Assembly: GCA_016195325.1 (NCBI GenBank)
Contig: JACPZX010000001.1
Span: 1-60,326, forward strand
Direction of reading: 5' to 3'
DNA length: 60,326 nt
Source: Acidobacteriota bacterium
Lineage (GTDB): Bacteria > Acidobacteriota > Polarisedimenticolia > JACPZX01
Below the pieces are notes generated by a model. That model was given only the letters and a program-made list of their open reading frames with translations. It did not search any database and had not been told where the DNA came from. Shown one piece after another: positions 37,837 to 45,925 of this stretch. Numbering within the stretch: the stretch's first letter is position 1; each line of letters opens with the position of its first letter. The translations under genes and the position numbers were made by a program.

Positions 37837-38186
37837 TTCGTCGCCATGGCCTGCTTCACGCGAATCGTCCGAACCAGCTGCTGGAGGCGCTTGCATTCCG
37901 CGTCGAGCACACGCTTTCCGAGGCGCGTCAGGCGGTAATAGCGGCGGCGCGCGTCGTCCAGCTCCGGCGCCGGTCGTTCGTCCGATTCCTCGATGAGCCC
38001 CACCTCGATGAGCCGCTTGATCGATCCATAGAGCGTCGCCGGCCACAGTCGCACTTTTCCCGTGCTGCGGTTCAGGACCTCCTGCATGATCCCGTAGCCG
38101 TGCTGCTCTCCGCCGGCAAGCGACACCATGATGTGGAACCACTGGGGCTTGAGGGGGATGAACCCTTGAGGATCGATCTCGGTCAT
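37833..38186 (-). CDS. PadR-family transcriptional regulator
   Basis: 117 residues if started at the ATG at 38186; an in-frame ATG at 38207 would add seven. The downstream start is preferred because the predicted promoter places the transcript start at or next to it. Winged-helix signature: PQWFHIMVSLAGGEQHGYGIMQEVLNRS, WPATLYGSIKRLIEVGLIEE, RRRYYRLTRLGKRVL. A C-terminal helix mediates dimerisation in this family. Its ATGA overlap with the ADOP permease makes a typical acidobacterial PadR-permease operon. It probably represses its own promoter. Confidence 0.9.
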   Translation of the reverse strand: MTEIDPQGFIPLKPQWFHIMVSLAGGEQHGYGIMQEVLNRSTGKVRLWPATLYGSIKRLIEVGLIEESDERPAPELDDARRRYYRLTRLGKRVLDAECKRLQQLVRTIRVKQAMATK

Positions 38187-38223
38187 ACTGGTATCTATAG
38201 CATGCAATATCTATATACGTCAA
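38184..38223 (-). promoter_or_regulatory. Promoter of the PadR-permease operon with direct repeats (likely leaderless)
   Basis: On the minus strand: TTGACG (38223-38218), 18-nt spacer, TATAGA (38199-38194), then 7 nt to the ATG at 38186. On the plus strand the octamer TATCTATA occurs twice (38192-38199 and 38208-38215), one helical-turn-and-a-half apart and overlapping the -10 and spacer, a plausible PadR operator. The spacing suggests an mRNA that starts at the ATG. Confidence 0.55.
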
Positions 38224-38274
38224 TAGGGTTCGGCGGGCTTTGGATCCCACGGGATCTGGCGTCCTGGAGCGGCG

Positions 38275-38299
38275 CGGGTTCGACTCCCGCCGATTCCAC
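38275..38299 (+). repeat. T-arm/acceptor 3' end fragment, site B (putative attachment scar)
   Basis: GCGGG-TTCGACT-CCCGC followed by CGATTCC and ACC is the 3' part of a tRNA/tmRNA. The 15-mer at 38278-38292 is identical to that in ssrA. The matching 5' acceptor strand (GGAATCG) is absent from the preceding 100 nt, so this is not a whole tRNA gene. Same orientation as ssrA and sites C and D. Confidence 0.75.
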
Positions 38300-38350
38300 C
38301 GCTCAGATCGAATGCGGCGCGCGCCCTCAACGTCGCGACGACGGTCGCCC

Positions 38351-40753
38351 CTACTTGCCCGGCGTCGGCGCGAGCGCCTCGCGGAAGAAGGCGAGGATCC
38401 GGCTGAAGAGATGGTGTTGTTCGTCGTCGCCGGCGATGCGGTGGTCCTTCTGGGGGTAGAGGTAGAGCTCGTACGGCTTGCCGGCGCGTGTCAGGGCGGT
38501 GACGAGGTTGTAGGCGTTCTGGACGTGGACGTTGTCGTCGCTGACGCCGTGGGCGATGAGGAGCTTTCCCTGGAGGTCCTTCGCGGCCTCGAGCGGGGAG
38601 CTTCTCCTGTAGGCCTCCTCGTCGGCCGGCAGGACGCCGAGGTACCGCTCGGTGTAGACGCTGTCGTAGAGGCGCTTGTCGGTCACCGCGGCCACCGCGG
38701 CCCCCGCCTGGAATAGACCAGGGGCGCGAAGCATCAGGTTGAGCGTCATCGTGCCGCCGCCGCTCCATCCCCAGACGCCGAGGCGATCGCCGTCGACGTA
38801 CGGGAGCGACTTCAACTGCGCGACGGCCGCCTTCCAGTCCTCGACGGGGAGGGTCGTCTGGTCGCCGTACGTCGGATCGACCCACGCGCGCCCGCGCCCC
38901 GGCGTTCCCCGGCCGTCGAAGCCGAAGACGAGAAAACCGTTGTTGACGAGGACCATCTCCCACTCCGGGACCCAGGTTCGCGTCACCGTCTGGCAGCATG
39001 GCTCACCGTAAACGTGGGCGATGACGGGGTAGCGCCGCGCCGGATCGAAGTCGGCGGGCTTCAGGAGGCTGGCGTGGAAGATCGCGCCGTTTTCACCCCG
39101 GATCGTCATCGGCTCGCGCCGGCCGAACTGGTAAGGGGCGAAGTCGGCGGGGGTGACCTCGGCGAGGCGCGCGACCTCGGCGCCGTCGCGGCCGCGGAGG
39201 TCGATGCGCGTCGGGACGGTCTCGCTGTTCCAGCGGTCCACCCAATACCTTCCGTCGGCGGAGGCGTGGAGGGAGTGCCACCCCGGCTCGCGTGTGAGCC
39301 GCCGCGCCTCGCCCCCCGCGAGTGCAATCCACGCGACGTGCCGCTCGATCGGGGAGGGCTCGGTGGTGACGAAGTAGATCCCTTTCCCCTCTTCGTCGAC
39401 CGCGACCGCCCGGCCCCCGAACCCCGGCGCCTCGACGTCCCAGTCGCCGTGCGTCAGAGCCCGGAGCTTCTTCCCCCGCTCCGAGGAGACGTAGAGGTGC
39501 CGGAAGCCGGTGCGCTCCGAGATCCAGAGGAAGTCGCCCGAGCCTCCCAGGAAGCGGGGGGGCTCGTACGATTCGACCCACGTCCCGCTCTTCTCCTCGA
39601 TCAGGACCTCCCCTCGCGCGGTGACCGGGTCGACCGCGTAGAGGCGGAGGCGGTTCTGGCGCCGGTTCAGCGTCTGGACGGTGAGGGCCGAGCCGTCGGG
39701 GGTCCACGCCATGAAGACGACGTACTCGTGCGGCTCGCCGAGATCGACCCAGCGCGTCTCGCGGCTCGAAAGGCTCACGAGGCCGAGCCGCACCGACGGG
39801 TTCGGCGTGCCGACCTCCGGGTAGCGCTGGAGGGTCGTCTTCGGGACGACGGGCGAGAAGTCGGTGATGGGGTAGGTGCCGACCGACGACTCGTCGAACT
39901 GGAGATAGGCGATCATGTCGCCGGCGGGGCGCCACTCGAACGCGCGGTACGTCCGCCGCCACATGAACTCCTCCCAGTAGACCCATGGGAAGACGCCGTT
40001 GAGGAGCGTCTCCGTTCCGGTGTCGGTCAGGCGGATCTCCCGCGCACTCTCGACGTCGAAGACGTAGAGGTCGTTGGCGCGCGTGTAGGCGGCGAAGCGA
40101 TCGTCTCTGGAGCGCTCGAGGTTGCGCTTCTCCCCCGCGGGGAGGACCGGGTCGGGATCGGGGAGGATGCGGCCTGCGGCGGGATCGAAGCGCACGCGCT
40201 TGCCGTCCACCTCGAGACGGATGACGCTCTCCTTGCGGAGCCAGGAGAACGAGGCGATCGGCTCGTCCTCTTCCTCGCCGGTCTTCTTCGCGTCGGCCTT
40301 CGCTTCAATGCCGGCTGCTTTCGTCCCGCTCGCCGGCGCGACCGCCTTCCTCGCCGCGATCGCGTCGGCGTACGCGATGGGCGAGGGGAGCGGGACCCCC
40401 TCCTTCGCCTGCTCGAGCCCCTTCACCGCCTCGCGGACCTGGGCGGCGGTCACCACGTCGCGCGCGCCGGGGCGATCGGGATCGACGACGACGAGCACCC
40501 TGCCGTGCGCGTGCGTCTTCTGGAGGAACGCGAGGAGGTGCCCCATCGGCGACCACGCGAGCCTCTGCGGGAGGAACTCCATCGGGTCCTCGATCCCGAG
40601 CTCCTTCTTCCTGTAGATCGAGTCGAGCGTGATCTTCTTCTGCTCGCCGGGAGCTGACGGCGATTCGGCGCTGGCGGCGAAGGAGGGGAGGAGGGACGCC
40701 GCGAGAAGCGCGGCGAGAAGGGCCGGGTTCGAGCGGCTTCGGTCGAGGATCAT
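38351..40753 (-). CDS. S9 family prolyl oligopeptidase / dipeptidyl peptidase IV-like serine peptidase
   Basis: 800 residues from ATG 40753, with signal peptide MILDRSRSNPALLAALLAAS... An N-terminal DPP IV beta-propeller (about 60-530) includes the family stretch PWVYWEEFMWRRTYRAFEW. The C-terminal alpha/beta hydrolase (about 550-800) has the nucleophile elbow GVWGWSGGGTM, the Asp loop AHGVSDDNVH and the catalytic His in PQKDHRIAG. Probably periplasmic, trimming X-Pro or similar dipeptides from peptides. Compared with family enzymes it is full length. The frame extends upstream to 40843 without support. Its stop lies about 50 nt from site B. Confidence 0.93.
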   Translation of the reverse strand: MILDRSRSNPALLAALLAASLLPSFAASAESPSAPGEQKKITLDSIYRKKELGIEDPMEFLPQRLAWSPMGHLLAFLQKTHAHGRVLVVVDPDRPGARDVVTAAQVREAVKGLEQAKEGVPLPSPIAYADAIAARKAVAPASGTKAAGIEAKADAKKTGEEEDEPIASFSWLRKESVIRLEVDGKRVRFDPAAGRILPDPDPVLPAGEKRNLERSRDDRFAAYTRANDLYVFDVESAREIRLTDTGTETLLNGVFPWVYWEEFMWRRTYRAFEWRPAGDMIAYLQFDESSVGTYPITDFSPVVPKTTLQRYPEVGTPNPSVRLGLVSLSSRETRWVDLGEPHEYVVFMAWTPDGSALTVQTLNRRQNRLRLYAVDPVTARGEVLIEEKSGTWVESYEPPRFLGGSGDFLWISERTGFRHLYVSSERGKKLRALTHGDWDVEAPGFGGRAVAVDEEGKGIYFVTTEPSPIERHVAWIALAGGEARRLTREPGWHSLHASADGRYWVDRWNSETVPTRIDLRGRDGAEVARLAEVTPADFAPYQFGRREPMTIRGENGAIFHASLLKPADFDPARRYPVIAHVYGEPCCQTVTRTWVPEWEMVLVNNGFLVFGFDGRGTPGRGRAWVDPTYGDQTTLPVEDWKAAVAQLKSLPYVDGDRLGVWGWSGGGTMTLNLMLRAPGLFQAGAAVAAVTDKRLYDSVYTERYLGVLPADEEAYRRSSPLEAAKDLQGKLLIAHGVSDDNVHVQNAYNLVTALTRAGKPYELYLYPQKDHRIAGDDEQHHLFSRILAFFREALAPTPGK

Positions 40754-40831
40754 CGTGGCTCCAGGAAAAGGGGGAAGGCGCGGGCCGATTCTATCAGGCG
40801 CCGTCCGGCGGGCGTATGTCACGTTCATTCG

Positions 40832-40868
40832 TTGTATCGTCACTTCACGTGTCGTATCATCTCATACA
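40832..40868 (+). promoter_or_regulatory. Promoter of the arginase/Lrp/RraA operon, leaderless geometry
   Basis: TTGTAT (40832-40837), 17-nt spacer, TATCAT (40855-40860), then 7 nt to ATG 40868. No Shine-Dalgarno precedes the ATG. The repeated element GTATC (40834, 40854) overlaps the promoter and could be an Lrp-type operator. Transcript start at the ATG is predicted. Confidence 0.5.
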
Positions 40869-41797
40869 TGAGACTCCCAACGACCAATCGCCATCGAGAA
40901 GGCGTTGCCGTGATCGGCGTCCCGTCCAGCGCCGGGGCCCGCCGGACCGGGCAGGAGCGGGCCCCGAAAGCCTTCCGGGCGGCGGGCCTGCTCGAGCGGC
41001 TCCGCGCGAAGGGTCTCGAGGTCGCAGATTGGGGCGACCTTCCCGAGTCGGCGTACCGTCCGGACGCCGAGCACCCCCGGGAGCAAAACCTTCGGGAGGT
41101 CTGCCGCGTGGCGCGGCAGGTGGCCGTCCATGTCGGCCGGGCTCCGTTGGATCGCGCACTCCTGTTGGTCCTGGGCGGCGACTGCACGATCACGCTGGGC
41201 GTCCTCGCCGGCCTTCTCGAGCGGCGCCCCGGCCTCGGGCTCGTGTACTTCGACGGAGACGTCGACCTGAACACGCCGGCGACCACCTCTTCGGGAATTC
41301 TCGACGGGATGGTGATGGCGCACGTCCTCGGCCGAGGCGCGGCGGAGCTTGCGAGTGTCGGTCGGCGCATGCCGATGCTCCCGGAGGAGAAGATCGCCAT
41401 GTTCGGGTACAACGTGGAGTCGGGCTGGATCGACCCGGCGGAGCAGGACGCGCTGGGCCGCTCTTCCATGCTGAAGTATCCGCTCGCGCGGGTGCGGGAG
41501 GACGCCGCGGGAGCGGCCGCCGAGGCGCTCGGGCTCCTCACGCGACGATGCGACGGAATCGTCGCCCACTTCGACGTGGATGTCATGGAGTTCGCCGCGG
41601 CGGACGTGCCTCATCCCGGCGGACTCGCCCCGGATTCCGCGTTCGCGGCGCTCCGGGCGTTCGTCGGCGACGCCCGTTGCGCCGCGATCGTGGTCACGGA
41701 GTTCAACGCCGAACGGGATCCGGACGGGTCTCTGGCGCGAGAGCTGGTCGTTCGCCTCGCCGACACCCTCGGCGCGAGGCGGGAGGCGCGCGGATGA
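40868..41797 (+). CDS. Arginase/agmatinase-family hydrolase (ureohydrolase fold)
   Basis: 309 residues from ATG 40868, chosen by the leaderless promoter geometry; the frame is open to 40832. Ureohydrolase motifs are present but altered: GGDCTITLG where arginases have GGDHS, YFDGDVDLNTP where they have DAHxD, and HFDVDVMEF for the SxDxDxxDP motif. The family's Mn-binding Asp residues are mostly kept while two His ligands are replaced, so substrate or metal may differ from arginase. It heads an operon with an Lrp/AsnC regulator (4-nt overlap) and an RraA-like protein, suggesting amino-acid or guanidino compound catabolism. Confidence 0.82.
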   Translation: MRLPTTNRHREGVAVIGVPSSAGARRTGQERAPKAFRAAGLLERLRAKGLEVADWGDLPESAYRPDAEHPREQNLREVCRVARQVAVHVGRAPLDRALLLVLGGDCTITLGVLAGLLERRPGLGLVYFDGDVDLNTPATTSSGILDGMVMAHVLGRGAAELASVGRRMPMLPEEKIAMFGYNVESGWIDPAEQDALGRSSMLKYPLARVREDAAGAAAEALGLLTRRCDGIVAHFDVDVMEFAAADVPHPGGLAPDSAFAALRAFVGDARCAAIVVTEFNAERDPDGSLARELVVRLADTLGARREARG

Positions 41798-42285
41798 AAA
41801 AGCCCGCCGCGCCGATCCTCGACGCCACCGATCTGAAGATCCTGGCCCTGCTCCAGGGCGATGCGCGGACGTCGAACGCGGAGATTGCGCGGAAAGTGGG
41901 CCTCGTTCCGTCGGCCATCTTTCAACGTGTCCGCAAGCTTCAGAGCCAGGGGACGATCCTGAGCCACGAGGCGCGCATCGACCCGACGGCGGTCGGTTGC
42001 GGGCTCACGGCCTTCGTCTTCGTGACAGCCGATGAGCGCGTCGGGAGCCTGGACGTCGGCGCCCGGCTCGCCCGGCTGCCCGAGGTGCAGGAAGTGCACC
42101 AGGTCGCCGGTGAGGACTGCTACCTGGTCAAGGTCAAGGTGGCGGACCCGGGTGACCTCGGGCGGCTGTTGCGGGAGAGAGTCGGGACGATCGCATCCGT
42201 GCGCGCCACCCGGACCACCATCGTGCTCCAGACAGTCAAGGAGACCGGCAAGGTGCCGCTGCCTCCCACGCGAAAGGAAAAGTGA
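41794..42285 (+). CDS. Lrp/AsnC family transcriptional regulator
   Basis: 163 residues. The start ATGA overlaps the stop of the arginase-family gene. N-terminal HTH: LDATDLKILALLQGDARTSNAEIARKVGLVPSAIFQRVRKLQSQGTI (about 8-60). C-terminal RAM/ligand-binding domain: AFVFVTADERV, EVQEVHQVAGEDCYLVKVKVAD, VGTIASVRATRTTIVLQTVKE. Complete. It probably senses an amino acid and controls this operon; GTATC-rich sequence at the promoter is a candidate site. Confidence 0.93.
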   Translation: MKKPAAPILDATDLKILALLQGDARTSNAEIARKVGLVPSAIFQRVRKLQSQGTILSHEARIDPTAVGCGLTAFVFVTADERVGSLDVGARLARLPEVQEVHQVAGEDCYLVKVKVADPGDLGRLLRERVGTIASVRATRTTIVLQTVKETGKVPLPPTRKEK

Positions 42286-42998
42286 TGAAGAGCCCATCGT
42301 TCGGCGGCCCGTTCGCGGCGTTCGCCGGTTTGTCCACTCCCGCGATTGCGGACGCCTGCATGCGCCTCAGGATCGACTTCCGCATCGCAAGTCCCGGAAT
42401 CGCGCCGGTGGTGCGCGGGCAGAAACTCGCCGGACCGGTCCTCCCCGTCCGACATCACGGCAGCGTGGACGTGTTCCTGGAGGCATGCCATCGGGCCTCG
42501 CCTGGCGAGGTGCTCGTGATCGACAACCAGGGACGAACCGACGAGGGGTGCATCGGGGATCTCACGGTGCTGGAGGCGAGGGGCGCCGGACTGGCCGGGG
42601 TCGTCGTCTGGGGATGCCACCGCGACTCCGATGAGCTCGTCCGGATCGGGCTGCCCGTATTCAGCTACGGCGTCCAGCCCGCCGGCCCGCGCGGCGTGCG
42701 CGTGGCGCCATCCGACCCGTCCGACGTCCCGTTCTGCAGCTTCTCGGTCGGGGCCGGCGACTGCGTGTTCGCGGACTCGGATGGAGTGATCTTCACCTCG
42801 AGCGAGCGGCTGACGGAGTTGATGGCCAGGGCCGTCGAGATAAGCCGGATCGAGCGCAAGCAGGCGGAGCTCATCGAGAGCGGCCATTCGCTGCGCCGGC
42901 AGCTCCGCTTCGACGAGTACCTGGAAAAGCGTCGCGCCGATCCTTCGTACACCTTCCGGCGGCACCTCCGCGGCATCGGCGGCGCGATCGAGGAATAG
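42285..42998 (+). CDS. RraA-like protein (HMG/CHA aldolase / demethylmenaquinone methyltransferase-like fold)
   Basis: 237 residues. The start overlaps the Lrp stop as TGATG, with AAAGGAA upstream. The fold is shown by LSTPAIADACMRLRIDFR, GPVLPVRHHG, SPGEVLVIDNQGRTDEGCIGDLTVLEARGAGLAGVVVWGCHRDSDEL (CGDL/ARGAGLAGVVVDG-like core) and PVFSYGV. In the aldolases the sequence is G..G.......R D; here WGCHRDSDEL keeps the Arg-Asp pair. A substrate-binding role and aldolase or decarboxylase activity on 2-oxo acids is possible. C-terminal 35 residues are a charged helical extension. Third gene of the arginase-Lrp-RraA operon, so a keto-acid step after deimination or hydrolysis is a reasonable inference. 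Confidence 0.85.
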   Translation: MKSPSFGGPFAAFAGLSTPAIADACMRLRIDFRIASPGIAPVVRGQKLAGPVLPVRHHGSVDVFLEACHRASPGEVLVIDNQGRTDEGCIGDLTVLEARGAGLAGVVVWGCHRDSDELVRIGLPVFSYGVQPAGPRGVRVAPSDPSDVPFCSFSVGAGDCVFADSDGVIFTSSERLTELMARAVEISRIERKQAELIESGHSLRRQLRFDEYLEKRRADPSYTFRRHLRGIGGAIEE

Positions 42999-43028
42999 TT
43001 TCCGACGGGCGCCCCGGGGGCGTCGCCT

Positions 43029-43179
43029 TTGACTCTCCCGCCGGCGCAGGCTACGGATCCCGCAACAACCGTCTCCCCGGGTGCGACGCGTATATATATG
43101 TAGGGCTCACGGGGGCGAAACGGCTTCGACGGGAGCGCAGAAGCCGGGGTTGCATGCCGAGGTCCCATCCACCTCGATA
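43029..43179 (+). pseudogene. Second copy of ssrA promoter, leader and 5' end (truncated tmRNA)
   Basis: Bases 43111-43179 are identical to the first 69 nt of the complete tmRNA (16338-16406). The preceding 82 nt (43029-43110) align without gaps to 16256-16337 but with roughly a fifth of positions different; -35 TTGACT and -10 TACGGA keep the same 17-nt spacing. After 43179 the sequence departs into GACATAGATGTC (a small inverted repeat) and CTCCCGCCG, then the end of an aldo/keto reductase gene. No tag frame, pseudoknots or 3' end follow, so it cannot make a tmRNA, but it could still be transcribed. Confidence 0.9.
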
Positions 43180-43220
43180 GACATAGATGTCTCCCGCCGG
43201 CGGCTCGGGCTGTTGCGTGG

Positions 43221-44198
<978 letters not shown>

Positions 44199-44369
44199 GG
44201 TGTCTCCTGTGCCTTATGGTGCCTCCAATGTAGCTGAATAGCCCGCAAGGCGGTTTGCCAGATCCACCGAGTTCGTTGCCTAAAATGACGTCTTGTTGGT
44301 GGAAACGAGGATGCGCGGCCAAGTCTGATGCTAGACTCTCTTGACACAGGCACAAGCTGGAGATCCCTC
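44199..44369. other. Divergent promoter region of the AKR/AraC pair
   Basis: About 170 nt, AT-richer than average. Contains 'ctagactctcttgacacagg' with TTGACA at 44339-44344 (close to the AraC start) and 'tgtagctgaatag' near 44230 on the AKR side. AKR has GGAGACACC just before its ATG. Probable operator region for the AraC protein; no specific repeat was found. Confidence 0.45.
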
Positions 44370-45344
44370 ATGCCAAAGCAACTGGAACCACATAGTTCGG
44401 GGACTACGGCGAGGAGCGCTCTGGCTCATGCTATCGGGCACCTTGCCCAAACCGACGGCGACCACAACACCGCCATTCCTGGACTCACGCTGCATCGCCG
44501 CAAGGCGCCAACGGAACCCTTGCACTGCATTTACAACCTGGGTCTCGGCGTCGTCGCGCAGGGCGACAAGCAGGTTCTGCTCGGACGTGAGTCGATCGAC
44601 TACGGCCCTGGGCAATCCATGCTGACGACCATCGATCTCCCTGTCGTCTCGCATGTCACTCGGGCCAGTGCCGCTGAACCGTTTCTTGGCATGATGCTGA
44701 CGTTGGACGTGCGTTCTATAGTGCAGTTGTCGTCCGAAATGGTCGAGCTCCGAGCTCGGCGAGAGGGGGCCACCTATCGGTCGATCTCGTTCGAAGCACT
44801 CGACGCCGCCTTGCTCGATGCTCTCGTCCGGCTCATCAAACTGCTGGACGAGCCAGCACTGGTCCCCCGCCTGGCGCCGCTGATCCAGCAGGAAATAACC
44901 ATCCGCCTGCTAACCGGTCCGCACGGCCCGCAACTTCGGCACCTTGCCACCGCCGGATCCCCGACCCGGCAAATTGCGAAAGTCGTCGCCTGGCTCAAGC
45001 AGAATTTCGTGCACGGGCTGCACGGCGACGATCTGGCGGATCGCGCGCACATGAGCCCATCGACCTTCCGGCAACACTTCCGCGCCCTCACGGGCGTGAG
45101 CCCGTTGCAGTACCAGAAGCAATTGCGTCTACAGGAAGCGCGGCAATTGATGCTGAACGAGAACCTCGACGCGGGGAGCGCCGCGGTGGGTGTGGGGTAT
45201 GAAAGCGCTTCGCAGTTCAGCCGCGAGTATCGCCGCCTGTTTGGCGCGCCGCCTCAGCGCGATATCGCGCGCATGCGGCTCGGCCCGGTTGCCGCCGCCG
45301 GCCGGGGGCCCAGCCACCTGCGCGCTCGACGACACCCGTCGTGA
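44370..45344 (+). CDS. AraC-family transcriptional regulator
   Basis: 324 residues from ATG 44370 (CTGGAG upstream); an in-frame upstream codon at 44328 lacks support. The N-terminal AraC_N-type domain (about 25-190) shows LTLHRRKAPTEPLHCIYNLGLGVVAQGDKQVLLG. The C-terminal double HTH (about 195-300) has VVAWLKQNFVHGLHGDDLADRAHMSPSTFRQHFRALTGVSPLQYQKQLRLQEAR in outline and AAVGVGYESASQFSREYRRLFG. This subtype usually regulates a neighbouring oxidoreductase in response to aldehydes or alcohols. Lower GC than the surroundings, like the divergent AKR gene. Confidence 0.92.
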   Translation: MPKQLEPHSSGTTARSALAHAIGHLAQTDGDHNTAIPGLTLHRRKAPTEPLHCIYNLGLGVVAQGDKQVLLGRESIDYGPGQSMLTTIDLPVVSHVTRASAAEPFLGMMLTLDVRSIVQLSSEMVELRARREGATYRSISFEALDAALLDALVRLIKLLDEPALVPRLAPLIQQEITIRLLTGPHGPQLRHLATAGSPTRQIAKVVAWLKQNFVHGLHGDDLADRAHMSPSTFRQHFRALTGVSPLQYQKQLRLQEARQLMLNENLDAGSAAVGVGYESASQFSREYRRLFGAPPQRDIARMRLGPVAAAGRGPSHLRARRHPS

Positions 45345-45526
45345 CCGACGCCGAAGGTTCGCCAGACCTCCGCCACGGCCCGTTTCCAACATGTCTCCAA
45401 GACTGGATAGCACTCCAGAGCACATCAGAGCACTCCAGAGCACAACGAATCAGCCACAAGGCAACGAGTTTTCAACGCGTTGCGACGAAAGTCGCGCGCC
45501 ATCAACCAGTGAGCATTTCGAGGCGG
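45345..45526. repeat. Intergenic region with 16-nt direct repeat
   Basis: The sequence AGCACTCCAGAGCACA occurs at 45409-45424 and 45429-45444 (20-nt period) in otherwise gene-free sequence between AraC and site C. It is too short and isolated to be a CRISPR array; it might be part of an arm-type or regulator binding site next to the putative attachment scar. Confidence 0.5.
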
Positions 45527-45528
45527 CG

Positions 45529-45553
45529 CGCGTTCGACTCCCGCCGCGCCCAC
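45529..45553 (+). repeat. T-arm/acceptor 3' end fragment, site C (putative attachment scar)
   Basis: GCGCG-TTCGACT-CCCGC followed by CGCGCCC and ACC. The 15-mer GTTCGACTCCCGCCG at 45532-45546 is identical to ssrA and sites B and D. No tRNA body or matching 5' acceptor strand upstream. One mismatch in the T stem (C instead of G) would weaken a real T arm, again arguing against a functional tRNA. Confidence 0.75.
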
Positions 45554-45686
45554 CGCACGGTGGCGTCTCGACCCGGTCTCGACCGTGATAGAATCGCCCG
45601 CCGATTCGGGATCTCTCGCCGGAGTGCACGCCGCGGTGACACTCAACTCCGGCGGATCACCGACTCATCGGCGAAGGAGGCGGAAC

Positions 45687-45902
45687 ATGTCCAGGTTCAT
45701 CGTCGCCGCTCTGTTCGTTCTCGTCGCGGTCCTCGCATTCGGAGTCTCGGCGCCCGCCGCCGCCCACCGCGGGCCGGCCGTCGAGGCCGGGGGCACGTGC
45801 GGATGCCGTGGTACGACGCCCGTGTGCTGCCGGAATTGCAACGGCACCTTCGCCTACTGCGCGAGGTCCTACGCGTTCTGTCCGGAGTGTCCGGCTCCCT
45901 GA
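45687..45902 (+). CDS. Small secreted cysteine-rich peptide
   Basis: 71 residues from ATG 45687, preceded by GAAGGAGG with good spacing. A signal peptide (MSRFIVAALFVLVAVLAFG...) is probably cleaved after PAAA (about residue 26), leaving about 45 residues with eight Cys (CGC, CC, C, C, C, C) near GTTPVCCRNCNGTFAYC and FCPECPAP. It could be a disulfide-stabilised peptide or a small metal-binding domain. Family not recognised. It lies between the T-arm site C and the GH47 gene and shares their cassette. Confidence 0.7.
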   Translation: MSRFIVAALFVLVAVLAFGVSAPAAAHRGPAVEAGGTCGCRGTTPVCCRNCNGTFAYCARSYAFCPECPAP

Positions 45903-45925
45903 CCTGAAACGCATCGGGGCCGCCG

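Noticed and set aside
38220-38300. Possible complete tRNA gene ending at site B
   Set aside because: The T arm and acceptor 3' strand are good, but there is no 5' acceptor strand GGAATCG, D arm or anticodon arm within the preceding 100 nt.
42665-43168. Minus-strand frame starting MGPRHATPASALPSKPF, shared with one at 15595-16395
   Set aside because: The shared N-terminus is merely the reverse complement of the duplicated tmRNA 5' end and leader, not a conserved protein.
45409-45444. Direct repeat AGCACTCCAGAGCACA as a mini CRISPR
   Set aside because: Only two copies with a 4-nt gap; no spacer-length interval.
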